Source: Gaeumannomyces sp. JS-464
Taxonomy: Eukaryota > Ascomycota > Sordariomycetes > Magnaporthales > Magnaporthaceae
Assembly: GCA_002197995.1 (NCBI GenBank)
Contig: NGZR01000001.1
Span: forward strand, 12,729,501-12,793,500
Reading direction: 5' to 3'
DNA length: 64,000 nt
Shown: positions 1-13,230 of the stretch, in pieces
Numbering within the stretch: the stretch's first letter is position 1
Layout: each line of letters starts with the position of its first letter
Position numbers and translations under genes: made by a program
The notes under the pieces: generated by a model
What the model was told of the DNA's origin: nothing
The model's input: only the letters and a program-made list of their open reading frames with translations
The model's database searches: none

Positions 1-1645
1 CCTCCTCCTCTTTTTCGGGCAGGCGACGAGGCTTCTTGGTCGCGCGACGGGGGACGTGGTCGCGACGGGTGAGGTGTGCAATTGGACCTGGATCAGATGC
101 GCACTCAGCAATTGGTTAGCCAGCAGCTCGAATGCGCAACATAGACAGATCCAGGTGGCGGCAATCAGAGCAGACGACAGACTAACAACACATACGCTGC
201 TGCGATAAAGGCGCGACGGGCGTGATGGCGAGGAGTGGCTGGTTGGTGGTTGTGGTGTTCGGGGGATTTCATGCGGCTTGTCGCTCAAGCTTCTAGTGCA
301 GGCCCAGACGACAGAGAAAGAGGCGACGGGCGCGCGGCGCCGTCAACGGCCCTCACAGGGACGCTCTGCGAAACGGGACGCGGGAAGCACACCTCTCCCA
401 TATCAGGGCGCGGTGCGAGAGAGGGCGATGCATGCGGCTATCCAGCGGCGCGCTGTCGGGGGTGTTCGAATGCGCGTGGCAGGCGATGTGGTGGTCTCAG
501 TCGTGCCCAAGCGAGGCGATCCGTCTCACCGCGACAAGGCCAAGGGTTGGTGGTAGGTCGCAGCCGGCCGTCGTCCTTTTGGGGGGTGGAGTCGTGCTGC
601 GGTTTGCTGGCTGCCCGGCTGCTGGAAGCTGACCCTCGCAAGCGCAAGCAAGAACCTAACCAAGCGTCCAATGAACCTTGCCGTAGCTGCCCAGGCGCTG
701 GAGGGGCCACCCCAGAACCGTTCATCACAGGCTCATGGGTCTCTGCCGCGATTAGGTAAGCAGGCCTGGGGACTGGGCTGGGGTTGTGGAGGCTCAAGTG
801 CCCTCCCTGGTAGCACACTCCATTGTCTCTCCAGCTTTTGAACCACCTGGCTGGGCACCTCTAAACATCAAGTGAGATGGGTACTTGGGTACGTGCATTT
901 GCTTTGTTCAACAATGCCCGGGCATGACGCACCCTATCCAGCGCTGTGGAACTTAAAAGGGACAACCAATTCCAGGAACAACAAAAACACCAGCAGTCAA
1001 ACACAAAGAGGAAGAAATGTATCATCTTCGAGAAAAAATGGAGAAAAATAAACCAAAATCGAAAAAGCTCACGGGACTAAATTTATGTTTTTAGGTAACC
1101 CAACCACGACAACGGGCATGGAAGCCGATTTCTCCAATATCATTCCAAATGCAGGAAATTTGCACCTTCATGGATGGTAGGTATGTACCTGATGTGAGCG
1201 GCGCTTCCGTCTCTAGAGAAAAAAAAGCATATTCTTTCTCTCGCGATCCTTACCCAGCATCAATCGTTTGTGGCCAAGGGTAGGTATCTACTCGCTATCT
1301 GCTATGAAATATGTGCACTTTCTATTCTTGGGCGTGGGCACAAACAGTTAGACCCAGTAAGAAGAGAAATGGGATAACATGAAAACGGAGCCCAAAAAAT
1401 AAGAGCAGAAACAAAACGCTTAATGCCGTCCATACCCGGAAAGGCCCCTTTGCTATTTCTCCCAAATGCATCCCGTTTCCGATACATTGTCCATCCCCAT
1501 CCATGTGTAAATTTCACCAAGCCCATTCGTCGAGCAGACGCAGATATCTAGCCCAGTCCCCAAATCCAGCTCTGCCGACCAGAGATGGCCAGATATACAC
1601 ACCTGGAAAAGACGAGCACGATCGCCGGGTGGGTTTGATAGTAAC
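1..1645. other. Left-edge gene-free region
   Basis: No convincing gene is visible. The overlapping ORFs at 235-818 on both strands have a random-looking, Arg/Ala/Ser-rich composition and no recognisable domain. The first 60 bases read on the minus strand give basic, low-complexity codons that might belong to a gene off the left edge, but no start or splice site supports this. Positions about 1000-1550 are AT-richer and probably hold the 3' flank of the coiled-coil gene that ends at 1646. Confidence 0.5.
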
Positions 1646-3681
1646 TCAGTTGCTGTGACCATTCGACACGGGCTGCATCGCCGTGTTTGCCGCTACCCTT
1701 GGGCGCTTGTGCCTGGGCTCTTCGAAAATGCTCTTGACATGCTCCTCCATCCGATCTTGTCTCTTTGCAACCTGCCGGATTTCGTTGTATATTTGCTCGT
1801 TGATGGGCTGCACGCTGTGGTAATGCTGGGCGATTTGCTCGACCATGGGCTTGGTACTGATGTTTTGGTACTGGGAATCGAGTTGGTTGAGCATCACCGT
1901 TAGGTTGTTTGTACCTTCGTTCGAGTTCCGACCTCAGGCTCGTGTGGGTCTGCTCAAGCTTCTGGGTGAGCTCCTCTTTGAGCTCGTCCATGGGTTGTCC
2001 CAGCAATGCGTTCTCCAAGACTGCGATCCGGTTATTTGCATCAGCCAGTGTGTTACCATCTTGTCCACCTGATCCCTCACGCTCTGGACAAGACCACCGC
2101 ATGTGCTAATGAGCTTCTCGAAATGAGGGTTTAGCTTTTTCTGGAGAGCCGCTGCCGAGACCGATTCCAAGATTGATGCCGTCAATTGCCCTCGAAGCTC
2201 ATTGAACTTGGGCTCGAGCTGTTCGGCTGCCTTAGCGCTGTCGCACACATGAGTCGCGCCCGGCAATGTGCTCAGCAAGCCGTGACGTTGCGTTCTGACT
2301 TCATCGAGGTCGTTCTTGACCACGGGTAGTTGGTTCTCGACAAAATCCCACCACTCTCCAAAGAGATCATTGTCGAGTACCTCAGTCGTTGCCTTGAGTG
2401 TGTTGATGTCTCCTATAGTCGTCTCCTGCGTCTTTGACAGCTGTGCGACTTGATCTCTCAGCTTATCCACCTCGCTTTGCAAGCCCTTGAGCCCATCCAT
2501 CTCTTTCTTCAGGGCTGATTTGAGTTCGTGCCTCTCTTTCTCCCAGGCCGATTCGAGTTCGTGTCTCTCTTTCTCCCAGGTCGATTTGAGTTCGTGTCTC
2601 TCTTTCTCGAATATCGACAATTCGTCATTACGGGCCTGCAGCTCTCGCCCGCTGTTTTTGAGAGCCGCGAGCTCCTCCTGCTGAGACTTTTGCTGTGCCA
2701 AGTGACTGTCGAGCTTCCTCGCGTAGCCCTCACGCTCACTCGCGGCACATGATTTGACATGTTCGAGCTCTGTCTTCACGGCCTCAAGCTCTTGACTGCG
2801 AGCTTCAAACTTGCGATCGAACTCTTGTCTGCAAGCTTCCAACTTGCGGTCGAAATCTTGTCTGCAAGCTTCCAATCTGCCAACGAACTCCGTGTGTATC
2901 TCGTCCTCCACAGCCACCAGCTTCGTTTCATAATCAAGATCAGGACCTCGGACGGCCGCTGTTTCCGGCAGGGCTTTGTATATGGTCTTCGCCAGCGAGT
3001 CAGCGAACTCGAGGGTCCTCTTCTTGTGTGCATCGTACTCCTTCGCGGCCATGGTGAGGTCGGCTTCAGCCCGGTCCCGGCATTGCTCGTGCTGCTGGCC
3101 TATGGAAGGATAATCTGGCTGCTGTGACTTGAATCTCTTGTAAGACTCCTCTCTCCGCTCGAAGTGTCTGTTATGCTCGTCTCTTCGCAACTGTGCTGCC
3201 GACTGCCTAGACATGGATGTAACCAGGTCGCGGACGAGCTTGATCAGCTGCTCGGGGGGTGGGCCGGCATCTTTATGGGCCTCCAAGGGGCCGGAGGTGG
3301 ACGTCATGCCTAGACATCATTTTAGTACTCATGATATCTAGCCGCGTTGTTGATGGGCGAGAAAGAGTTACACAAACATACCACTGTTTGAGACCTGAGC
3401 CGGTGTAGGGCGTGTAGAGGCTGTTCTATTCTTGGGTCCGGTCGGGGCGCCTGCGACGGGGCGGGGGGCGTCGGGGGAGCCATGGCCGTGATTGTCGCGA
3501 GTATTTTCTCGGCGAGAATGGTCGTGGTTCTCGGGGGTTCATCTCGACGGAGGCGGCTGCGAGAGTTCAAGTCCCGAGCGCCGCGATATCCACGCTCTGG
3601 GTGATCGTCCCGCCCGCGTGCAGACGGAGACCGGTCGTAGGTAGACGAGTAGGGGTAGCGGTCTGATGAGTGTCGCGACAT
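1646..3681 (-). CDS. Coiled-coil protein of unknown function
   Basis: I do not recognise the family. The best model starts at the ATG at 3681 (MSRHSSDRY), has an Arg/Ser/Asp-rich exon 1 (3382-3681), an intron at 3310-3381 (GTATGT donor, CTAAAA branch, CTAG acceptor) and a long exon 2 to the stop at 1646. Exon 2 is almost wholly predicted coiled coil. It includes tandem repeats of an 11-residue unit like KLEACRQEFDR (DNA about 2790-2890) and of WEKERHELKS (about 2520-2620). The C-terminus has a basic HKRPRV patch that could be a nuclear signal. The frame is broken three times by single bases: a G5 run at 3533-3537 (one base short), near 2067, and near 1922. The last two compensate each other, and the sequence between them still reads as perfect coiled coil in the shifted frame. 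A structural or nuclear scaffold role is only a guess. Confidence 0.6.
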
Positions 3682-4984
3682 GTCGGCGGACCGCGAGGGA
3701 TGGTCGCGGGAGACAGATGGGGAAGCGGATTCTAGGTGTGAGGTCTGCAGACAGGGCAAGAAATATTCAGGACGAATGAATCGCTAAACGCGGTCGCCAT
3801 CAAAGTCGCAGCAAACGCGCCAGTCTGAAATCGGAAGTGGTTCTGCCAAAGCCTTGTTGTGACACCCGAGTCCGGCTTGTGCCTCGGTTTGCGATGGCTT
3901 CCTCCGGGTGCGAATACTTGGATGCCATCCAACTGGAAATAGAAACAAGCTCGCCGCAAAGCGTCGCTGGAGAAGCGGGCACCCTGCAGTCAAGGCGGCG
4001 ATGGAGAGGAGCCGACTGTCCGACCATATGTGCGCAATGACGACGAAGGGAGAGGTACGCAGCTGGAGAATACGGCGGCCGACACGCTGCCTACAAAAAC
4101 AGGGGGGAAATTATTTCAGCCCGTCCCGGGCTTGAAATGGACGTCATGAAGCTAAGGTACCCGCGAGCACGCGTTTGTCGATGGGTGGAGGAAGGGTTGT
4201 TGCGGCCCCACTCCTCCCACGTTGGCTCTCACGGCATGTGTGCATCAAGGGAAGGTACAGCGTGCACTGGGTACCTACACAAGACGGCACGACGGACAGG
4301 CAGGCAGGAGCATTGGGGCTTGATTGCCATTCGCGCAGATCGCTATGTGCCCGGTCATCTGAACGAGTTGGAGTTGTGAATTCAAATGGCTGGTCCCTGC
4401 AGCCGGTTTTCGTCGATGCAGCCACAGCCCGCGCTCAAGCATTTGCAGGGCGTCTGGGTGCATGCCGATCGATGCTTGCTCTGCTGGTGCCCACTGCCCA
4501 ATGCCTCCAGCTCCAAAGGTAACACACGGGGGTGCATGGTAGGGGCGCCGCGACCGGCTTCCCCCACAGGGGAGCCTGATTTGGCACCCAGGTACCGTGC
4601 AGCCGGCACAACGGCCGGCTGGGCGGCTCCAGGCCCATCCAAACCATGGCTGCGCCAGACCGCCAGAATTTTGCCAAATTTTTGAGCTGTCCATTCTGCC
4701 TGTCGCGTCGCTGGATTGGGGTTGGATTCCAGGCGCGACAACCAACCGATCGTCCAATCCATATAATTGAAGCCTTTTGTTAACCCACAGCCCTCACCAT
4801 CATTGATAACTTAACCCCATTCCTCACCCGCAAGTGCCCAAGCCTGTGAACCGACTTTATTGACCATCTCGATCCGACACCTGATTGACTGCCCTCTGTC
4901 GGGCGCGCTCTGCCCCTCCAGAACCGCGTCGGCTTGGATAAGCAAAACCTCTACCCGACGAGCTCCCCCAGGGTATAATACCAA
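3682..4984. other. Intergenic region between divergent genes
   Basis: About 1.3 kb separates the coiled-coil gene (minus strand) from the RVB2 gene (plus strand), so it should hold both promoters. Overlapping ORFs on both strands show no domain. The AT-rich stretch TATAATTGAA near 4760 lies about 220 bases before the RVB2 start and could be a core-promoter element; this is inference. Confidence 0.45.
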
Positions 4985-6474
<1,490 letters not shown>

Positions 6475-6918
6475 TCTTTTCTTCTCCTGCGTCTTGTTCT
6501 GGAACAAACCGGGTTAATAACAGCTGGGTGGGTGCACATGTCTATTCAATAATTTCCAAATGGGGGATAAGGTTTCTTTTTCTTCACTGCCTCTTTCTTC
6601 TCTCCCATCTTGGCCTTTCTTTTTACACCAGGTAGACGCAAAACAGTTTTGTATGATCGGCCGGGCGTTACGGACAGCCAAAAGGGTTACCCACGGCATA
6701 TAGCCAATGGTTCTGGGATTTACGTTACTTAAAAGGTGGCCGCCGAAAAGACTACTGCCCACGACGCATCCACGTTCGACGCCGGGCTCGGGGAGTTGCG
6801 CCTTGATGCAGACGCAAGCTGTATAGAGAGTGTCATCAGGATCCCGCTGCAGGGTCAACACAGATGTTTGGCTTACGTCGGTTTGCATGGACCAATCCAC
6901 CGATCGAGCTACCCCTGC
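6475..6918. other. Convergent 3' flanks of RVB2 and LIN1
   Basis: About 440 bases lie between two genes that end toward each other. The region holds their 3' untranslated parts. The pyrimidine-rich stretch near 6570-6625 is the only notable composition. No gene is seen. Confidence 0.6.
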
Positions 6919-8377
6919 CTATTGGGCGAAGGGTGCTGTCCGGGTCCACGCTTCGTTATCGCCAGCCCTCCGGAATTCGACGCCCTCGCCGAAGTACCCA
7001 GCAGCATGCCATGCCTTCATCATGGCAGTGTCGAAGGGGCCCTGTTTGGCGGCGCCATCCCTGCCATCAATCCAGCGATATTCCCACTGCTCCCCGCCAG
7101 GCTCTTCGCCTGGTTCTGGTCCCTCAGCGGTCGCCCCTGCCGCCGATGTCTCCGTGGGACTGCCCGGTCGCGCAGGCTCGATCCACTCCTCGCCTGTCTC
7201 TTTCTTATATTCCCTGATGAGCATCTCCCTCTCCGTTGTCGTAGATCTCCGGGAACTCCCTTCCCAGCAGGCGGTCCGCGGCCTCGGTGACCTGGTTTAT
7301 CGCCGTCTTGACTCTCTGGTGCGCGGGGTCTTCTGGCGCCGCGTCCTTGTCGACGTCCTTGTGTCGTCGGCGGCATTCTGCTTCTTCAGTTCCACTTTGG
7401 TACCTTTTTCGCCTTAGGTTTGAACTTGGCCTGGCTCTTGCCCAGCCTGGCAAGCGCCTCCAGCGGCGTCTCTCCCTTTTCCAGGTTGAGGATAAGCGAA
7501 CTTATGAGATCTGACGTGATAATGCTGTCCTCCTCCTTGCGTTGGCGGCGCAGCTCCGCCTCACGCTTTTCGTGCGCCTCGGCGGCCTTTTTCATGTCCT
7601 TCTTCTTGATACCCTCGAGCCATCGGTCGTGCACGGCGTCGGCGTCGGCGGCCTTGCGCACAAAGTTGCCGGCTTCGTCAAACGCTCCCTCCTCCTGCTC
7701 CGACCTCATGTTGAAGGCGTCAACCTTGGGGGCATGCCGCTTGAGGCCGCCGGCGCCGACCTCCTCGTCCACATCCTCCTCCTGGATCGCGAGCTCCTCG
7801 TCCTCGTCGTCGCTGCTCTCCGTCGTCCAGCCGGACCTGGCCGCCGCTCTTACTCGTGTGCTCCTCACCCTCTATATCGCGGGCATCCAAGAAGCGGACC
7901 TCCTTGTTCTTGCGCCCACTTGTGTTGGTCCTGTCTTGGGCTGGAGGCTTGTCATCGGAATTTCCACCACCGAACATGTCGTCGTCATCATCGTCATCGG
8001 GCGCGGGCGCTGCGCCCCTCAGCTTCGAATCGTAGTTGTCCAGCTGGTCTATTATGTTGACCGGTTTGCCCCGCCCTGGCCGATTTGGCCTGGCGCGGGC
8101 GTGAAAGGTTTCGTTGTCCGAGTCGCTGTCGTAGCCGTCAATGTTTACGGCGCCTCGCTTGGTGGCGGTGCCGGCCCCCTTGCCGATAACGTCGGCGTCG
8201 AGTATGTCGTCTTCCTCACGCTCGTCCGCAACCAGCGCGGACGGGTTTCGCACATCGAACTTGACTTTTTTGGACGAGCCCTCCTCCCCGTCCGAGCCCG
8301 CCCTTTCGCCATGATGCGACCGGGCGAAAGCTTCGCCAGCACGCTTGGGACGCGCTGCAGAGAAATCTTGAAGACAT
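6919..8377 (-). CDS. LIN1: U5 snRNP GYF-domain protein (LIN1/CD2BP2-like)
   Basis: Homologue of human CD2BP2 and yeast Lin1/Snu40, a U5 snRNP assembly factor that binds Prp6 and is shed on tri-snRNP formation. The N-terminal part has RPKRAGEAFARSHHGE, then KKVKFDVRNPSALVADERE, several acidic stretches and the typical EEGAFDEAGNFVRK motif near 7690. A helical middle segment follows, and the C-terminal GYF domain (DNA about 6930-7090) has WEYRWIDG, QGPFDTAMM and GYFGEGVEFRR. The gene is broken by about five isolated one-base shifts: near 8365 just after the likely start ATG (8375-8377), near 7815, near 7397, near 7365, and near 7227. Every segment between breaks still matches the family, so sequencing indels are more likely than a pseudogene. 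It shares a 560-base divergent promoter with UFD1. Confidence 0.85.
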
Positions 8378-8941
8378 TGAATGTGCGGCTGGTGGGTGTA
8401 TCTTGCGCAAATCAGAATTATCCAGAGGGGCCTGGGCTGGCAGGATGAAGTCTGACGGTCGCAACTTCGATTGCGAATCTCCCGACCAAGCTGGAGCTTT
8501 GCGAAATCTTAAGGGGAAAAGCTGCCTACGCAATGGAGATCCAACTGCTCGAGTGGATATCTATCGTGTTAGCTCAGCTCCACCTGCAAGCTTCTGTGGG
8601 TCGGCTGCGGGGTACAGCACAGGTGCCGCACGCACGTCCAGCCCAGCCCACCTAGTTAGGCGCCAGCTTGGCGCGGTTTCGTCATTCTAAGCTGCTGCCC
8701 CGAACAGCGGCGAAACCCAAACCTTGGTGAAGAAAACAACTACGGGACGTCGGCCAGAAGAAAGCAAAGGCAGAATCGACCATTTTTAACGACCACATCC
8801 TCCCAGCCGGCCGTTCCCCAGACACGCCATTTTCAGCCAGCCTGGGAGACCGCCACCACCTCCGCTCGTGCCACCCACCCCCCACCCCCAGCGGCGAGTA
8901 ACACGCACCTTGGCGGGTGAGACTCGCCAGCGACAACGACC
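8378..8941. promoter_or_regulatory. Divergent promoter region LIN1/UFD1
   Basis: This 564-base spacer separates the start of the minus-strand LIN1 gene from the plus-strand UFD1 start, so both promoters must lie here. I see no gene and no specific operator that I can defend. Confidence 0.5.
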
Positions 8942-10135
8942 ATGTACGGCCAGATGGCGCGCGGGGGCCGGCGGCCCATCGCCCAGCGCTTCGACGAATA
9001 CTACCGGTGCTACCCCATGGTCATGGCACCCGGATCCGAGAGGCCGGAGCTCAACCACGGATCCAAGATCTTCCTCCCGGCATCCGCTCTCGACAAGGTC
9101 TCGAAGCTGCACGTCCAGTGGCCGCTGCTTATGGAGCTCATAAACGGCGAGAACGATCGGCACACGCACTCAGGTGTTCTAGAGTTCGTTGCCGAGGAAG
9201 GCAGGGCATATCTGCCCCAGTGGGTGAGTCGTTCTCCCCAGAAACCCCTCTGGCTCAAGTCAATTTGCTGACAAGACCACCTCTTCATCATGCAGATGAT
9301 GCAAACTCTCCTTCTCGAAGTCGGCGACATGATCCAGATCAAGTCCACATCGCTGGACCTCGCACGTCTAGTGAAGCTGCAGCCGCAGTCCACAAAATTC
9401 CTCGACATCAGCGACCCGCGCGCGGTGCTGGAGAAGGCCTTCCGTAACTTCGCCACTCTTACCAAGGGCGACGTCTTCAGCTTCGAGTACAACGACGATG
9501 TCTACGAGATGGCTGTCCTCGACGTCAAGCCCGAGTCGGCCAAGATGGGCGTCAGCATGATCGAGACGGACGTGTCGGTGGACTTTGCGCCTCCTGTGGG
9601 CTACGTAGAGCCCGAGCGGCAGAAGGGCAGTGGCACAAGTACTCCTAGGAGTGCCCGCGGTGGCGGCCTCCCGGCGGGCGGTCTGCTACACAGCCAGGGC
9701 GGAATGGCGCAGGCTATCAATTACGAGGCCATCGCCCCCAACAGCGCCGCGTCGGCCGCCACAAACTTCCTGGGCGAGGGTCAGCGCATCGGTGGCAAGA
9801 AGGGCAGCAGTAAGGCACCGACCCCCAAGCCGTCCACTCCGGTTGCGGGCACGTCAACCAACGCCCCCGACGCGGCGGCGCAACCCCGTAGGCGGACCAA
9901 CGGCCCAATGCCGCTGCGCCTGCCACCAAACAAGCTGTTCTTCGGCTATGAGGTCAAGCCGGTCAAGACTGATGCCGGCAAGGAGCAGGACAAGGAGAAT
10001 GCGCAGCGACCCCACTTTGCTGGCCAGGGACAAACCCTCAGGGGAGTTGCCAAGCGCAAGGGTGAGGACGACGAACCGTCACCGACACCAGAGAAGAAGC
10101 CAGGCGAGGGCCGGGCATTAGACAGCAGAAGGTAA
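8942..10135 (+). CDS. UFD1: Ubiquitin fusion degradation protein 1
   Basis: Substrate-recruiting cofactor of the Cdc48/p97-Npl4-Ufd1 segregase, acting in ER-associated and nuclear ubiquitin-dependent degradation. Exon 1 (8942-9223) encodes the conserved QRFDEYYRCYPMVMAPG opening of the double-psi-barrel UT3 domain. An intron at 9224-9295 (GTGAGT donor, CTGAC branch, CAG acceptor) joins in phase 0 to exon 2, which begins MMQTLLLEVGDMIQIKS. GDVFSFEYNDDVYEMAVL and the C-terminal LFFGYEVKPV motif follow. The Ala/Thr/Pro-rich C-terminal half is probably disordered and carries the Cdc48/Npl4 contacts. The product is 373 aa, a usual length, and the frame is intact. Confidence 0.95.
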
Positions 10136-11421
10136 AAATGGTATCTTATTTTCACTGGCGCCTAAGGATGCTTTTTTGCCTCGACCCGGTGGTTCAGTGT
10201 TCAGGTCAGCAAAAAGGGGGAGATCGGGGCCGGCGTGTCGCGCGCATGGGCACTTATACAAGCGCCCGGGCGGAAAGCCTCGTGCTACGAAGTCGGTTGC
10301 ATACATGCACCTGCGGTTATGACGCTCGGTATTTTCTTACGGTCTCGCTTGCGTTAAATCTATCACTTCATACTTAGTATTGGCACGGCAGCTAGACATG
10401 CTATTTCAACTCACGGTTGTAGATCTTGTGCTGAGGCTTTGCTCGGGTATGTACTCGAAACTTGACAATAAGATGGCGAAGTACTGTGCCAATAGTCGCA
10501 CCCCGACTAACTTTTCCCAACGAAGCCAGAAATATCCCCTCAGGATCTATTGCCACATTCAACTACTCGGTTTAATTTTGAGACCGGGTTATTTCCATAC
10601 AGAATCAGCTCTTCGTTCTTGGAAGGTTGGTGGAGGTGGCTTTTTACAATCCTCAAAGCTTTTAAATCTCCGTCGCGGGTTTTTAAACGTTCCCGTTCTC
10701 ATTCTGCCTTACAATCGATCAAAAGGCAAGCATTGGTAGACGTACTTGTAATGAAATAGAGAACATCGAAATGGTATTAAAGGCTGTGATATAGTATATA
10801 AAACGATGCCTAGATATCAGTCCATGCAAGGGTTGTTTTGCGTGGTATTGGTAGAATTATTGCTCAATGTTAAACTTCGAAGGGAGGCAATCGCTTGAAA
10901 GTATTATCATATGAGAAATTACTCTTCAATGATCTCTTCCGTCAAGTTACACTGATTTTTTTTTACTAGAATCTGGTAAAGCATCAAAAGCGGTGCTCGT
11001 GCCAGGCCTACACCGGTCCCCTCGCTTAGAAGAAGCAGGTGTTGTCCTTTCACGCATCAGATCCTAAAAATGGAAATAACGGTGACACTTCTCAGCCGTA
11101 AGTTACCTTATACTCCCGCTCAACTCAACGTGACGGGACTCTGAGGCTAGGGTGAAGACAGAAAATACTCCCGATATGGCTGAGTTGATTTAATTTGCAC
11201 CCGTCGCACAATTTCAACGCTACTCTCATCCACCCACAGCACTTTCTTGGCCTCGACACAGCAACCGACTACACTAACTCGTCTCATACTTCATCGTATC
11301 CATCTACAGACCGTTCGGCGTCGCAAAAGCACATATCTAACATCTTTACTTACCTTACCCTTTCGGTGCCAAAATCACTGACCGAGATATTTTTTACCGC
11401 CGACAGCTTGGTCTTATCACC
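10136..11421. other. Gene-free, AT-richer interval
   Basis: About 1.3 kb between UFD1 and the first Myb-like gene. Composition drops clearly in GC between about 10380 and 11190 compared with the flanking genes. Only short ORFs without domains are present. I see no inverted terminal repeats or transposase. It could be an old repeat remnant decayed by RIP or ordinary spacer. The last 250 bases are pyrimidine- and AC-rich, like a leader of the gene at 11422. Confidence 0.4.
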
Positions 11422-12058
11422 ATGCCTCCCGCCACAGCATGGACTGGGGATGCGGAGAGGGATCTTATTTTGGCCCTCTGGCGTGCGAGCTCGAGCGGGC
11501 CGATCAAACCAGACTGGACCAAAGTCGCTACCATCATGAACACCCGGGGTCACGGCTTCACCTCGGACGCAATGAAGTCAGTCGCCCTAGCTGCAGATGG
11601 CGTGACGTTATTTCCACCGAGAATCCAGCTAACTCGGCCTACCCGGTGCGCACCCCCATACTGACTCATTGAGCTGTCAGGTGCCGATGGTTCCAGAAGA
11701 TCTCCAAAGAGTTCAAGGCCTTGGAGGAGTCGGCCACTGCCACCACGCCCAGTCCTGGCGTCAGAGAAAGCGCGTTGATGACATCGACGCCACCCCCTCA
11801 ACGCCGACAAGGTCTAGCGCTGCCAGTCTTCAGACGCCTGTCAGTAAGAAGGCAAAGGCTTCCAAGTCTGGTACCATCAAGGTAGAGCCTATCGGCGGGC
11901 GGCTCTGATCACGGCCAGGAGGATGAGCTCTTGCCGGAGCCGAGCCCGACTGCTTGCCTCGAAGGTCCAACCCCAGTCGTTCGGCCACAAAGACCGAGTC
12001 GTACAAGGAGTCATCCGGAGAGGACAGCTTCAATGACGACAGCGACGTGGTCGTCTAG
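11422..12058 (+). CDS. Myb/SANT-like DNA-binding protein
   Basis: Small nuclear-type protein with one N-terminal Myb/SANT-like helix-turn-helix domain, probably a transcription or chromatin factor. Exon 1 (11422-11576, 155 nt) encodes WTGDAERDLILALW (helix 1), PDWTKVATIMNTRG (helix 2) and HGFTSDAMK. It ends in a phase-2 GTCAGT donor. The intron at 11577-11680 has a CTGAC branch and CAG acceptor, and exon 2 begins CRWFQKISKEFKALEE, the rest of helix 3. The tail is Ser/Thr/Pro-rich with basic KKAKASK, a possible SUMO site (IKVEP) and an acidic C-terminus ending SFNDDSDVVV. The tail needs about three frame changes (near 11755, 11900 and 11935), probably sequencing indels. Exon length and splice phase match three of the alternative exons at 20.6-22.4 kb. 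Confidence 0.7.
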
Positions 12059-13230
12059 ATCGCTTGGTGCCAGTGCTAGAACTGTCCCGACATCTGGTCA
12101 ACGGCTCCGGCGTCCGGTTTGAGAGCTACCTGTCTGTGAGTGGCGCGCAACCTCCCAGCCTCCGAGCGCACCACCTCGCGCGACCTTCCAAGGAGAAGCA
12201 GGCATGCAAGACACACACATATCCTGACCTGCTTCGTGAAAAAACAGCCGCCCAACGAACAAGATTTCTATATTTCAGGCGTCGTATTCCTGTTTCGCAC
12301 ATGACCGATGTTATCATCCACCATTCGTCTCGTCTCGTCATCAACCATTTCTGGGCCTCATCACCCGGGCTTCGGTTCTCGGAAGGACGCTCACGCTCGA
12401 AAGCCATAGTCGGTCCCGACCGGCACAGCTTCGCTCCGTGTTCACCTGCCTAGATGGGTGGCCACCTAGATGGACCAACAACGAACACGGTCTTCACTTT
12501 GTACTCCTTTTCTCAGCTATCATGGACACAGGACGGTAATATGCGATTGCTTGTATTTTTAGTTCACCTGTGGGCTAAGGCTCTAGCCACCCGCTCTCTG
12601 CAGACATGCCAGATGGACGTGCTTAGTGTTATTCGCGATGTATTCATCACCTGTTTTGTTGGGTGACTATTTTTCTCTGGGAGTGTCGCGGGTCTGGAGG
12701 GGGACGTGACAAACTATGGCCAGATGCTGCTATTAAAAGAATACATTGAGAACTGACAGCTCTATGTTTCACTTATCGAATATCACCGTGATACCAGGAA
12801 GGCAGATGTGGAATGAACACGGAGGAGAGTCTTTAGGTCAAGAGCATGCCCAATCCGTTGATCCTTGGGTCTTCACCTGGCTGGCGCTCATAGGCATGTC
12901 CTTTGTCTTCCAGGTGGTAGTTGTCCACCTATCTAGATACAGAGCTGAAGGATAAAGTTCACTTGGACCTGCTCCAAGTAAGAAATGAGAAAAGGGGGCT
13001 GGCAAAAAAGGACCGTATTGGCTTTGCCTTCCGCGTAGATGCCATCGCTGGAAGCCGACCGCCGACAATGGACCGGCCTCCAAAGAATAGAGAGGACGGG
13101 TTCCTGGTTCCAAACAAGTCGCAAAAAAGGAATGAGTGCTGACTGAATCAGAGATGGGTCATCAAGATATCTTCCCCATCAGGAAAATGTGAACGCATTC
13201 GCAAGCAGGCAGAGAAGAGGCCGCGAGCCG
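12059..13230. other. Intergenic region
   Basis: About 1.2 kb between the 3' ends of two Myb-like genes that point toward each other. Short ORFs at 12064-12453 and 12746-13142 have no recognisable domain and no splice logic. I see no repeat or RNA gene. Confidence 0.5.

Noticed and set aside
235..759. 174-aa ORF near the left edge
   Set aside because: No domain, overlaps others on both strands, composition random.
3281..3381. Alternative acceptor for the coiled-coil gene's first intron
   Set aside because: It keeps frame without an indel but uses a poor acceptor (TTGGAG) and gives an unnatural junction. The TACTAAAAT...CTAG acceptor with one missing base in the G5 run gives a far more continuous protein.
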